Assembly (NCBI RefSeq): GCF_019655855.1
Contig: NZ_BPFX01000022.1
Location: forward strand, 1-64,000
DNA from: Pseudomonas paralcaligenes
Lineage (GTDB): Bacteria > Pseudomonadota > Gammaproteobacteria > Pseudomonadales > Pseudomonadaceae
Reading direction: 5' to 3'
Length of the DNA stretch: 64,000 nucleotides
Shown here piece by piece: positions 36,483 through 48,437 of the stretch. The notes beneath the pieces are model-generated. The model saw only the letters and a program-made list of their open reading frames with translations. It was not told the origin of the DNA and searched no databases. Made by a program: the position numbers and the translations under genes. Each line of letters starts with the position of its first letter. Position 1 is the stretch's first letter.

Positions 36483-36950
36483 ATGCAGTTCCCGCAGTCG
36501 CTGAATACTTCGCAACTCCCGCTGTTCCAGGCCTTCATCGGCAGCACCCTGCCGCTGCTCGAAGAGCCCGTGGAGGCGCCCTGGCTCGACGAGCCGGAGC
36601 CTTTCAGCGAACTGCGCCTGTCAGGCTCCCTCGGTCATTGCCGCCACCTGCTGGGGCCGGTACTGCGCGAGCTAAGCCGCAATCAGGACGAACGCTGGCT
36701 CACCCTGGTCGCCCCGCCCTCTTCCATCACCAACGCCTGGCTGCGTGGCGCCGGCCTCGACCTGGGTCGCCTGCTGGTACTGCAGCCGCGTGCCGGTCAG
36801 GACGTGCTCGATCTCACCCGCGAGGCATTGCGCCTCGGCCGCAGCCATACCGTGGTGAGCTGGATCGACCTGCAGCCCGGCCAGCGGGCGAGCCTGACCA
36901 GCGCCGCGCGCCTGGGCAGTGCGCAGAGTCTGAATATTCGTCTGGATTGA
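36483..36950 (+). CDS. sulA: SOS cell division inhibitor SulA
   Basis: 155 residues. SulA/RecA-like fold of the Pseudomonas type (FSELRLSGSLGHCRHLLGPVLREL, WLTLVAPPSSITNAWLRGAGLDLGRLLVL). It binds FtsZ monomers and blocks division during DNA damage. AAGGAGAG site directly before the ATG. It is co-transcribed with lexA. Confidence 0.93.
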   Translation: MQFPQSLNTSQLPLFQAFIGSTLPLLEEPVEAPWLDEPEPFSELRLSGSLGHCRHLLGPVLRELSRNQDERWLTLVAPPSSITNAWLRGAGLDLGRLLVLQPRAGQDVLDLTREALRLGRSHTVVSWIDLQPGQRASLTSAARLGSAQSLNIRLD

Positions 36951-36985
36951 CGGGGTGATACTTCGATAAGAGCCCGCTTGAGGGC

Positions 36986-37219
36986 TCAGTGCAGCACGCG
37001 CGGCTGCTCTTCCTGCTCGATCTCGCCTTCGGCCAGCCGGCCGGCCATCTGCACGCCGACGTTGAGCATGGCCTTGGCCACCTCGACGTGATGCCCCTGG
37101 AGGAAGGCCTTGGCGTCCGCCGAGAAGTCCAGGGTCACCAGCACTTCCTCATCCTCGGCGCGGCGCAGAATGATGCGGCCGTCGGGCAGTTCGACGATTT
37201 CGAGAAAGGAAGTGGACAT
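36986..37219 (-). CDS. Conserved hypothetical protein, 77 residues
   Basis: MSTSFLEIVELPDGRIILRR begins a small acidic protein with predicted beta strands first (ILRRAEDEEVLVTLDFSADA), then a helix (VEVAKAMLNVGVQMAGRLAEGE). A homologue occupies the same place after sulA in P. aeruginosa. I know no function. A weak hairpin (36970-36987) overlaps its stop and may terminate transcription on this strand. Confidence 0.85.
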   Translation of the reverse strand: MSTSFLEIVELPDGRIILRRAEDEEVLVTLDFSADAKAFLQGHHVEVAKAMLNVGVQMAGRLAEGEIEQEEQPRVLH

Positions 37220-37341
37220 GTCGGGGTCTCCTGATAGGCCGCCAGTGTAACAGTCCCCACGCGAACGCCCTAGTCCAGCGGTAGGGCATCATGGATACGC
37301 ATCACAGAAAGCGCCTGTCGGCAGGCGATGGACGGCCCCGC

Positions 37342-37860
37342 TCAGCACTCGCTCAGCGAGCCCCGGTAACGCAGCACCAGTTGCTTCAGTTGCTGACGCC
37401 AGCTTTCCAACTCGTCACGACTCAATGGCGGCGCCTCTTCCTCGACGCTGACCGCGGTGATCAGCGGCAGGGTCGGATCGACCTTGGCGGTCTTCGGCGC
37501 CTGGGGTGGCTGGAACAGTTCGGCGTGGGCGGCCAGCAGGCGGGCCAGCCAGCTTTCCGGCTGCTGAGCAATCTCCAGCAGTTCGGACAGCTCGGGACTC
37601 GGCGAAGCCTGCAGCACCGAAGGGTTGAGCAGCAGCTCGACCCGTGGCGCATTGGCCTCGGCAGTCTTGTAGTAGCCGGCGATCTCGTGGCAGAGACCGA
37701 GCACCGCACCGTACAAGTGGAACAGCGCGGCTTCGCGCTCGGCCTGTACCAGCGCCTGGGCGTTTACCGCCTCACCGGCCTCGGCCTTGCGCAGGCTCTC
37801 CAGGGCCAGCCCGGCGAAGAAGATCTTCTGGTTTGTGCGGGTATAGAGTTCGTGGGCCAT
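37342..37860 (-). CDS. Conserved hypothetical protein, DUF6586-like
   Basis: 172 residues, mostly alpha-helical, no membrane segment or signal. Starts MAHELYTRTNQKIFFAGLAL and has two conserved-looking helical regions, ending DELESWRQQLKQLVLRYRGS. It occupies the position between the small protein and topA that is conserved in Pseudomonas. Function unknown; the family assignment is from memory and only moderately sure. It starts 72 bases after topA on the same strand and could be in its transcript. Confidence 0.8.
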   Translation of the reverse strand: MAHELYTRTNQKIFFAGLALESLRKAEAGEAVNAQALVQAEREAALFHLYGAVLGLCHEIAGYYKTAEANAPRVELLLNPSVLQASPSPELSELLEIAQQPESWLARLLAAHAELFQPPQAPKTAKVDPTLPLITAVSVEEEAPPLSRDELESWRQQLKQLVLRYRGSLSEC

Positions 37861-37932
37861 GGACTGCCTCGCTAGCCGCCGTGCGGATGATCAGGGAGGC
37901 GCCCCACCCGACCGCGGGCGAGGCGCGAACGC

Positions 37933-40542
37933 TCAGCGCTTGTCTTCCACCTTCCACTTGCCGCCGTCGAAGAAGGCGCGCCAGCCGGTGGGCTTGCCGT
38001 CCACCTCGCTCTGCACATACTGCTCCTTGGTCTTGCGACTGAAACGGATCACCGCCGGACGGCCTTCCGGGTCCTTCTGCGGCGCGTCGAGCAGGAAGTG
38101 GTACTTCGGATCGATCTCCTGCTTGTGCGGCACCAGTTCCAGGACCAGCGGCGCACGCGTCTCGCGGTTCCTCGGGAAGCCGCTGGCGGCGAGGAACAGT
38201 CCGGAGGCGCCATCACGCAGGACGTAGGTGTCGTCGACCTTCTCGCACTTCAGCTCGGGCATCTTCACCGCGTCCATCTTCGGCGGCGCCGCCTCGCCGT
38301 TCTTGAGCAGCTTGCGGGTATTCTTGCAAGCCGGATTGGTGCAGCCGAAGAACTTGCCGAAACGGCCGGTCTTGAGCTGCATCTCGCTGCCGCACTTGTC
38401 GCATTCCAGGCTCGGTCCCTCGTAGCCCTTGATGCGGTACTGGCCCTGCTCGATCTCGTAGCCGGCGCAGTCCGGGTTGTTGCCACAGATGTGCAGCTTG
38501 CGCGTCTCGTCCAGCAGGTAGGCGTCCATCGCCGTGCTGCAGATCGGGCAGCGGTGCTTGCTGCGCAGCACGCGGGACTCGGACTCGCCCTCGTCGTCCG
38601 CGGCGATTTCGTCGCCCGGGATCAGGTTGATGGTGGCCTTGCAGCGCTCCTTCGGCGGCAGCGCATAGCCGGAGCAACCGAGGAACACGCCGGTGGACGC
38701 GGTACGGATCATCATCGGTCGGCCGCACTCGCGGCACGGGATGTCGGTCAGGGTTGGCTGGTTGGCACGCATGCCCTTGTCGGCTTCTCCGGCCACTTCC
38801 AGCTTCTTCTTGAAGTCACCGTAGAACTCGTCGAGCAGATGCTTCCAGTCGCGCTCGCCCTGGGCCACGTCGTCGAGATGCTCCTCCATGCCGGCGGTGA
38901 AGCCGTAGTCCATGAGGTTGGCGAAGCTCTCGTTGAGACGCTCGGTGACGATGTCACCCATTTTCTCGGCGTAGAAGCGGCGGTTGTGCGTGGTGACGTA
39001 GCCACGCTCCTGGATGGTGGAGATGATCGCCGCGTAGGTTGACGGGCGGCCAATACCGCGCTTCTCCAGCTCCTTGACCAGGCTGGCCTCGGAATAGCGT
39101 GCCGGCGGCTTGGTGAAGTGCTGGCTGGGGTCGAGCTTGATCAGCTTGAGAGCATCACCCTCTTTCATCTCCGGCAACACGTCGTCGTCGCCCGGCTTGC
39201 CCTGCTGGGGCAGCACGCGGGTGTAGCCGTCGAACTTGAGGATGCGGCCCCGGGCGCGCAGCTCGAAGGTGCCGGCGCCCACGCTGACGCTGGTGGACAG
39301 GTACTCGGCCGGCGGCATCTGGCAAGCCACGAACTGGCGCCAGATCAGCTCGTACAGGCGCTCGGCGTCGCGCTCCATGCCGGACAGCTGGGTCGGGCGC
39401 AGGTTGACGTCGGACGGGCGAATGGCCTCGTGCGCCTCCTGGGCGCCCTCCTTGCTCGAATAGAAGTTCGGCTTGGCCGGCAGGTATTTCTTGCCGAACT
39501 CGTCATCGATGAAGCCGCGCACCATGTCGATGGCATCGGCGGACAGGTTGGTCGAGTCGGTACGCATATAGGTGATGTAGCCCGCCTCGTAGAGACGCTG
39601 GGCCATCATCATGGTCTTCTTCACGCCGAAACCGAGGCGGTTGCTCGCCGCCTGCTGCAGGGTGGAGGTGATGAACGGGGCGGAGGGCTTGCTGGAGGTC
39701 GGCTTGTCCTCGCGCTTGACCACGCTGTAGGCGGAGGCCTTGAGCTTGTCCAGGGCCGCCATGGCCTGGGCCTCATTGAGCGGCTTGAAGGCCTCGCCGT
39801 TCTCGCGGGTCACCTCGAAGCGCACCTTGTCGCCCTTGTTGGTGCCGAGGTCGGCGTGCACTTCCCAGTACTCTTCCGGCACGAAGGCGCGGATTTCCTT
39901 CTCGCGCTCCACCACCAGCTTCACCGCCACCGACTGCACGCGGCCGGCGGACAGGCCTCGGGCGATCTTGGCCCACAGCAGCGGCGAGACCATATAGCCC
40001 ACCACGCGATCGAGGAAGCGGCGCGCCTGCTGGGCGTTGACCCGGTTGATGTCCAGCTCGCCGGGCTGGGAGAAGGCCTCCTGGATGGCCTTCTTGGTGA
40101 TCTCGTTGAACACCACCCGCTTGTAGCGGCTGTCGTCGCCGCCGATGGCCTCGCGCAGGTGCCAGGCGATGGCTTCCCCTTCGCGATCCAAGTCGGTTGC
40201 GAGGTAGATGGTGTCGGCATCCTTGGCCAGGCGGCGCAGTTCCTCGATCACCTTTTCCTTGCCGGGCAGGATCTCGTACTTGGCCTTCCAGCCGTGCTCG
40301 GGATCGACGCCCATGCGGGTGAACAGCTGACGCTTGGCCTTCTCCTTGGGCGACAGCGCAGGCGCCTCGGCGGCCGCAGCCTTGCCGCGCTTGACCGGCT
40401 CCTTGCTGGCACTGGCGGAACCGCTGGTGGGCAGGTCACGAATATGGCCGATGCTCGACTTCACCACAAACTGGTTGCCCAGGTACTTGTTGATGGTCTT
40501 GGCCTTGGCCGGGGATTCCACGATGACCAGCGATTTGCCCAT
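37933..40542 (-). CDS. topA: DNA topoisomerase I
   Basis: 869 residues, usual length. The N-terminal TOPRIM region begins [22 protein letters not shown], with the metal-binding [13 protein letters not shown]. The active-site Tyr is in [14 protein letters not shown]. Three C-terminal zinc-ribbon units follow ([26 protein letters not shown], each with a second Cys pair). It relaxes negative supercoils. A likely promoter, TTGACC and TATATA with 16-base spacing, lies upstream, its -35 overlapping the stop of the preceding gene. Confidence 0.97.
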   Translation of the reverse strand: MGKSLVIVESPAKAKTINKYLGNQFVVKSSIGHIRDLPTSGSASASKEPVKRGKAAAAEAPALSPKEKAKRQLFTRMGVDPEHGWKAKYEILPGKEKVIEELRRLAKDADTIYLATDLDREGEAIAWHLREAIGGDDSRYKRVVFNEITKKAIQEAFSQPGELDINRVNAQQARRFLDRVVGYMVSPLLWAKIARGLSAGRVQSVAVKLVVEREKEIRAFVPEEYWEVHADLGTNKGDKVRFEVTRENGEAFKPLNEAQAMAALDKLKASAYSVVKREDKPTSSKPSAPFITSTLQQAASNRLGFGVKKTMMMAQRLYEAGYITYMRTDSTNLSADAIDMVRGFIDDEFGKKYLPAKPNFYSSKEGAQEAHEAIRPSDVNLRPTQLSGMERDAERLYELIWRQFVACQMPPAEYLSTSVSVGAGTFELRARGRILKFDGYTRVLPQQGKPGDDDVLPEMKEGDALKLIKLDPSQHFTKPPARYSEASLVKELEKRGIGRPSTYAAIISTIQERGYVTTHNRRFYAEKMGDIVTERLNESFANLMDYGFTAGMEEHLDDVAQGERDWKHLLDEFYGDFKKKLEVAGEADKGMRANQPTLTDIPCRECGRPMMIRTASTGVFLGCSGYALPPKERCKATINLIPGDEIAADDEGESESRVLRSKHRCPICSTAMDAYLLDETRKLHICGNNPDCAGYEIEQGQYRIKGYEGPSLECDKCGSEMQLKTGRFGKFFGCTNPACKNTRKLLKNGEAAPPKMDAVKMPELKCEKVDDTYVLRDGASGLFLAASGFPRNRETRAPLVLELVPHKQEIDPKYHFLLDAPQKDPEGRPAVIRFSRKTKEQYVQSEVDGKPTGWRAFFDGGKWKVEDKR

Positions 40543-40608
40543 GGACTGGAGAATTCCTGAATACGAAAAAGAAGAAATAAGCGGCAGGAGCCTATAAAGG
40601 CACCGCTA

Positions 40609-40636
40609 TATATAGTGGCCGTCGAGCCGAGGTCAA
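40609..40636 (-). promoter_or_regulatory. Probable topA promoter
   Basis: On the minus strand TTGACC (40631-40636) and TATATA (40609-40614) are separated by 16 bases. The -10 lies in an AT-rich palindrome, CCGCTATATATAGTGG, unusual in this GC-rich genome. Confidence 0.6.
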
Positions 40637-40887
40637 GGACGATTCCCTGCCGCCACCTGTTCGAGCAGGCCCGCTTCGGCTTCCACCAAGGCGAAACGCG
40701 GGACCGTCTCGCCGTCCAGTTCCACCGTGCCGCGGAACATTTCCAGCGGCCGCACCCACATCCCGAACTCGCCGTAGAGCGCCTGGTAGACCACCAGCCA
40801 CTCCTCGGTCTCGGAATGCCGAGCGGTGCCGAACACTCGATAGTGCGGCCCCTTGTAGTGACGGTAAAGACCGGGTTGCAGTTGCAT
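40633..40887 (-). CDS. DUF1653-family protein
   Basis: 84 residues. The family pattern is clear: LQPGLYRHYKGPHYRVFGTARHSETEEWLVVYQALYGEFGMWVRPLEMF, continuing to a C-terminal Phe/Glu region. It is a small beta-rich cytoplasmic protein of unknown role. The ATG at 40887 has a GGGGAG site; longer frames to 41079 overlap fadA. It lies between fadA and topA on the same strand, but a terminator separates it from fadA. Confidence 0.9.
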   Translation of the reverse strand: MQLQPGLYRHYKGPHYRVFGTARHSETEEWLVVYQALYGEFGMWVRPLEMFRGTVELDGETVPRFALVEAEAGLLEQVAAGNRP

Positions 40888-40904
40888 GAGATTCTCCCCG
40901 AAAA

Positions 40905-40932
40905 AGCAAAAACCGGGGCACGAGGCCCCGGT
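40905..40932 (-). terminator. fadBA terminator
   Basis: On the minus strand ACCGGGGCC/GGCCCCGGT forms a stem followed by TTTTTGC, 21 bases past the fadA stop. Confidence 0.88.
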
Positions 40933-40952
40933 CTTCGCATCTGCGAACGTGC

Positions 40953-44305
<3,353 letters not shown>

Positions 44306-44470
44306 CAACTGATCTCCACGGTATGGAAGCTGAACTGTACACATCGGAGCCAACCGGCCGGGGCCGCTCTAGGCATAGGCCGTCGAGCATAGTCCCAATC
44401 GATCCGACACACCCGCCGACGCGATAATCGGGCTGGAACGGCGCGGCCTGATGCGGCCCAACGCTCGATT

Positions 44471-44484
44471 CATACGCCCGTTTG
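44471..44484 (-). promoter_or_regulatory. Candidate PsrA operator upstream of fadB
   Basis: CATAC-GCCC-GTTTG on the plus strand is CAAAC-GGGC-GTATG on the minus strand, one base from the perfect PsrA palindrome, with the same 4-base spacer as the psrA sites. PsrA is known to repress fadBA5. A TTGACA in the fadB direction lies just upstream. Confidence 0.6.
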
Positions 44485-44635
44485 ATTTGGGTGGAGGTAC
44501 ATTCAGTGAAAACCAGGCAATTGTCAATTGCCCGTCGCAGGTGCCCCGAATGAGCCGGGCGTCACAGAATGACCGAATACCGTCGCAAAGCCACGACTTG
44601 CGCGGAAAGCCCGTTCTCGGCACCCGCACGAACTT

Positions 44636-45073
44636 TCAGGCGACGGCGGCCAGCAGCTCGGCGATTCTGCGCAGTTCGTCCTCCCCGCCCCGCTCGCCCC
44701 AGTAGAGCGCCACCATCTGCGGCCCGGCCTCGACCTTGTAGACGTCGGCGGGCAGGCCCAGCAGGCGCTCCAGCATCGGCGCATCGGCGCAGGGCTCGCG
44801 CCACTGGTTGCACCACTGGCCCGGAGCGACCTGCCAGTAGGTCCAGCTGTCGGACCTGCCCGGGCGGCGCCCCCGATGGTACTGGGCGCAGCTGGCCGGC
44901 GGCGAGCCAGCCAGCCAATGCGGCCATTCCTGCTGGCTCAGCTGCATGCCCAACCCCAGGCGCCGCGCGGCCAGGCGCAGCGCCATCTGCCCGCGCTGGC
45001 GCGGCGAGGGGCGCAGCCAGACCAGCGGGCTGAGCGCCGCACCCACCAGCAAAAGCACGATCCACCAGGTCAT
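44636..45073 (-). CDS. Conserved hypothetical membrane-anchored protein
   Basis: 145 residues. One N-terminal hydrophobic segment (MTWWIVLLLVGAALSPLVWL) then a basic region (RPSPRQRGQMALRLAARRLGLGMQL) and a soluble domain with two Cys (WCNQWREPCAD). The ATG at 45073 starts right at the membrane segment; a start at 45091 would add MLLVTD. It is divergent from the universal stress gene, as in P. aeruginosa. Function unknown. Confidence 0.8.
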   Translation of the reverse strand: MTWWIVLLLVGAALSPLVWLRPSPRQRGQMALRLAARRLGLGMQLSQQEWPHWLAGSPPASCAQYHRGRRPGRSDSWTYWQVAPGQWCNQWREPCADAPMLERLLGLPADVYKVEAGPQMVALYWGERGGEDELRRIAELLAAVA

Positions 45074-45157
45074 ATCTGTCACGAGAAGCAAAAGCCTGTG
45101 TTATGAAGGGAGCAGCACCATACTGCAAGCATGCCCACTCAGTGGAGGAGAACCCAG

Positions 45158-45601
45158 ATGCCCTATCAGCACATCCTGATCGCCGTGGACCTGACCGATG
45201 AATGCCATCCGGTGGCCGAGCGCGCCCTGGCCATCGCCGCCAGCAACGGCGCCAAGGTCTCGCTGGTCCACATCGTCGAACCGATGGCCATGGCCTTCGG
45301 CGGCGACGTACCGATGGACCTGTCGATGCTGCAGCAACAGCAGTTCGACCAGGCCCGCGAACACCTGGAGACCTTCGCCGGCCGCTACCCGCAACTGGGC
45401 GCGGACCAGCGCCACCTGGCCTACGGCCAGCCGCGTCAGGAAATCCACCGATTGGCCGAAGAACAAAGCTGCGACCTGATCGTGGTGGGCAGCCACGGCC
45501 GTCACGGTCTGGCCCTGCTGCTCGGCTCCACCGCCAACGACGTGCTGCACAGCGCGCCATGCGACGTGCTGGCGGTACGCCTGAAGAAACCCAAGGAATA
45601 G
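45158..45601 (+). CDS. Universal stress protein
   Basis: 147 residues, UspA fold. MPYQHILIAVDLTDECHPVAERA gives the first strand and nucleotide-site Asp. The C-terminal GxxG-x9-GS/T ATP motif is present in VVGSHGRHGLALLLGSTANDVLHSAPCDVLAVR. The ATG at 45158 follows GGAGGAGAA, which favours it over an in-frame ATG at 45131. A small GC-rich hairpin (45609-45637) follows the stop. Confidence 0.93.
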   Translation: MPYQHILIAVDLTDECHPVAERALAIAASNGAKVSLVHIVEPMAMAFGGDVPMDLSMLQQQQFDQAREHLETFAGRYPQLGADQRHLAYGQPRQEIHRLAEEQSCDLIVVGSHGRHGLALLLGSTANDVLHSAPCDVLAVRLKKPKE

Positions 45602-45644
45602 AAACGCTTGCCCGCGGCCCGCTCGGGGTCGCGGGCACACCCGC

Positions 45645-46331
45645 TTACTCGCCGCCGTCGCCGGCGCTCATCACCAGCGGGCGAATCTTCAGCAGCTGCG
45701 TCTCCATGGACACCGTGAGGCTCGACGACATGGAGAAGAAGGTGAGGAACGCCTTCAGGTTGGAATCGCCCTCGCACACGTCGAGAATGCGCTGCCAGAA
45801 GGCCTGGTTGACCAGCTGCAGCTGCTGGAACTGCTTGACCAGGCCCTTCAGCTCCCAGTCCGGACGACGCCCCTCGCGGAAGTTGAAGTACTGCCGGGTC
45901 AGGTACTGCGAGATGGTGCGCAGGATGAATTCCTGGCTGCTGGCGAACGGCAGGTGGTTGTGCGCCATCGGCCGCAGCTTGCCCAGCACCGGGCAGGCGC
46001 TGGTGGCCATGATCACCCCGAGCAGCGAGCGCAGCCCCTCTTCCAGCCCGACCTGCTTGGTGTATTCGCGCTCCGGGGTACGCACCCAGACGTGCGCCCG
46101 CTTGACGGCCGGCAGGCCGTGGAAATCCTCGATCACCCGGTGCAGATCGACCGCCGCCGGGCAGCGGCTGAACTCTTCTTTCCTCAGCGGGCAGTTGCTG
46201 CACTGATTGTGTTCCAGACGTGTCCACTTCGGGGTCGTCTCGGCATGCTGGGCATCATACTGACGGTCCAGCTCGATCCTGTAGCTGAACTGATGGTTGT
46301 CGTCCAGGGTGATGCGGTACTCGATCGCCAT
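45645..46331 (-). CDS. Conserved hypothetical protein with N-terminal Cys cluster
   Basis: 228 residues. Begins MAIEYRITLDDNHQFSYRIE, a beta-rich segment. A cluster QCSNCPLRKEEFSRCP near residues 40-60 gives three closely spaced Cys, possibly a metal site. The remainder is helical and ends acidic. A homologue lies next to uup in P. aeruginosa. No function is known to me. It is 18 bases downstream of uup and probably co-transcribed. Confidence 0.8.
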   Translation of the reverse strand: MAIEYRITLDDNHQFSYRIELDRQYDAQHAETTPKWTRLEHNQCSNCPLRKEEFSRCPAAVDLHRVIEDFHGLPAVKRAHVWVRTPEREYTKQVGLEEGLRSLLGVIMATSACPVLGKLRPMAHNHLPFASSQEFILRTISQYLTRQYFNFREGRRPDWELKGLVKQFQQLQLVNQAFWQRILDVCEGDSNLKAFLTFFSMSSSLTVSMETQLLKIRPLVMSAGDGGE

Positions 46332-46349
46332 GCAGGTCTCCAGCAGGCT

Positions 46350-48266
46350 TCAGTCTTCCAGTTCGGCCCAACGCTCCAGTAGCTGGTCCAGTTCTTCTTG
46401 TAGGCGCTGCAGGCGTTCCAGCGCGGGCCCGGTGATGGCCGGGGCCTGCTGGTAGAAGGCCGGATCGGCGATCTGCCCTTGCAGTTCCGCGAGCTGGACC
46501 TCCAGGGCGTCGATCTGCCCGGGGATGGCCTCCAGCTCTCGCTGCAGCTTGTAGCTGAGCTTCTTCGCGGCCGGAGCCGCGCTAACACTTGTGGCAACTG
46601 CCGCCGGCTCCGGTTCCGGAACGCGGGCGGTTTCGACCTTGGCCGGCCTGGATTCGCCGACACCCAGCAACCGAGGCGAACCGCCCTGGCGCAGCCAGTC
46701 CTGGTAGCCGCCGACGTATTCGCGCACCCTGCCCTCGCCTTCGAAGACCAGGGTGCTGGTCACGACGTTGTCGAGGAAGGCCCGGTCGTGGCTGACCATC
46801 AGCACTGTGCCGGGGAAATTCAGGAGGACTTCTTCGAGCAGTTCGAGGGTTTCCACATCCAGGTCGTTGGTCGGCTCGTCCAGCACCAGCAGGTTGGCGG
46901 GCTTGCTGAACAGTTTGGCCAGCAAAAGGCGCGCGCGCTCTCCCCCGGACAACGCCTTGACCGGCGTGCGCGCACGCTGCGGACTGAACAGGAAATCCCC
47001 CAGATAACTCAGCACGTGACGGTTCTGGCCGTCGATGCTGATGAAGTCGCGCCCCTCCGCGACGTTGTCGATCACCGTCTTTTCCGGCTCCAGCTGATGG
47101 CGCAACTGGTCGAAGTACGCCACTTCCAGCCGGGTACCTGCCACTATCGTGCCAGTATTTGGCTGCAGGTCGCCGAGCAGCAGTTTCAGCAGGGTGGTCT
47201 TCCCGGTTCCGTTGGCCCCGAGCAGGCCGATGCGGTCGCCGCGCTGCAGCACCAGGGAGAAGTCGCTCACCAGCGGCGCTCCCCCTGCGTGCGCAAAACT
47301 GACATTTTCCGCCACTATCACCTGCTTGCCGGATTTCTCCCCCGACTCCAGCTGGATATTCGCCTTGCCCTGGCGTTCGCGACGCTCGCTGCGCTCCTGG
47401 CGCATGGCCTTGAGCGCCCGCACGCGGCCCTCGTTGCGGGTACGGCGGGCCTTGATGCCCTGGCGAATCCACACTTCCTCCTGGGCCAGGCGCTTGTCGA
47501 ACAGGGCGTTGGCGGTTTCCTCGGCGGCCAGTTGCTGCTCCTTGTGCACGAGGAAGCTGGTGTAGTCGCCGTTCCAGTCGATCAGCCCGCCGCGATCCAG
47601 TTCGAGGATGCGGGTGGCCAGGTTCTGCAGGAAGGAACGGTCGTGGGTGATGAACAGCACGGCGCCGCCGAAGTCCTTCAGCGCCTCTTCCAGCCAGGCG
47701 ATGGCGCCGATGTCCAGGTGGTTGGTCGGCTCGTCCAGCAGCAGCAGGTCCGGCTCGGAGACCAGAGCCTGGGCCAGCAGCACGCGGCGGCGCCAGCCGC
47801 CGGACAGCTCGGCCAGGGTCTTGTCCGCCGGCAGCTGGAGGCGGCTCAGGGTGCTGTCGACCAGTTGCTGCAGGCGCCAGCCGTCCTTCGCCTCCAGCTC
47901 CTGCTGCACGTGCATCAGCCGGTTGAGATCTTCCTCGCCGTGGATGTTCTGGCTGAGGTGGTGATAGCGGGCGAGCAGCTCGCCGACGCCGGCAAGGCCC
48001 TCGGCCACCACGTCGAATACGGTCCGTTCGTCGGCCCGTGGCAGTTCCTGCGGCAGCTCGCCGATCTTCAGGGCCGGCGCGCGCCAGATCTCGCCGTCGT
48101 CGGGCATCTGGTCGCCCTTGACCAGGCGCAGCATGCTCGACTTGCCGGTACCGTTGCGGCCGATGATGCACACCCGCTCGCCCCGGGCGATCTGCCAGGA
48201 CACCTGGTCCAGCAGGGGCATGGCGCCATAGGCCAGGGAAACGTCGGAGAACTTGAGCAGGGTCAT
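46350..48266 (-). CDS. uup: ABC-F family ATPase Uup
   Basis: 638 residues. Two ABC domains in tandem with Walker A GRNGTGKSS and GANGTGKTT, signature motifs LSGGWRRRVLLAQAL and LSGGERARLLLAKLF, and an interdomain linker. A C-terminal coiled coil (residues about 560-638) as in E. coli Uup follows a Pro/Ala linker. It has no membrane domain. Known relatives act at the ribosome and suppress transposon excision. The ATG at 48266 begins MTLLKFSDVSLAYG with an AGGTGG site; an upstream frame to 48353 is unsupported. Confidence 0.94.
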   Translation of the reverse strand: MTLLKFSDVSLAYGAMPLLDQVSWQIARGERVCIIGRNGTGKSSMLRLVKGDQMPDDGEIWRAPALKIGELPQELPRADERTVFDVVAEGLAGVGELLARYHHLSQNIHGEEDLNRLMHVQQELEAKDGWRLQQLVDSTLSRLQLPADKTLAELSGGWRRRVLLAQALVSEPDLLLLDEPTNHLDIGAIAWLEEALKDFGGAVLFITHDRSFLQNLATRILELDRGGLIDWNGDYTSFLVHKEQQLAAEETANALFDKRLAQEEVWIRQGIKARRTRNEGRVRALKAMRQERSERRERQGKANIQLESGEKSGKQVIVAENVSFAHAGGAPLVSDFSLVLQRGDRIGLLGANGTGKTTLLKLLLGDLQPNTGTIVAGTRLEVAYFDQLRHQLEPEKTVIDNVAEGRDFISIDGQNRHVLSYLGDFLFSPQRARTPVKALSGGERARLLLAKLFSKPANLLVLDEPTNDLDVETLELLEEVLLNFPGTVLMVSHDRAFLDNVVTSTLVFEGEGRVREYVGGYQDWLRQGGSPRLLGVGESRPAKVETARVPEPEPAAVATSVSAAPAAKKLSYKLQRELEAIPGQIDALEVQLAELQGQIADPAFYQQAPAITGPALERLQRLQEELDQLLERWAELED

Positions 48267-48437
48267 ATCGGGCCACCTAAAAAAACAGGCGCGCATTCTA
48301 GCCCAGTTAGGCTGGCCCAATGCTGGCGCCTTTGCTGGAGCGTCCTGCGGCATTCTCGCGCAGGGAGCAACAGGCTAAGCTAGGCGCATTTCAGGAAGCT
48401 CGCCGCTTCGTTTCGCCTTTATCTGCCCGGATGTGTC

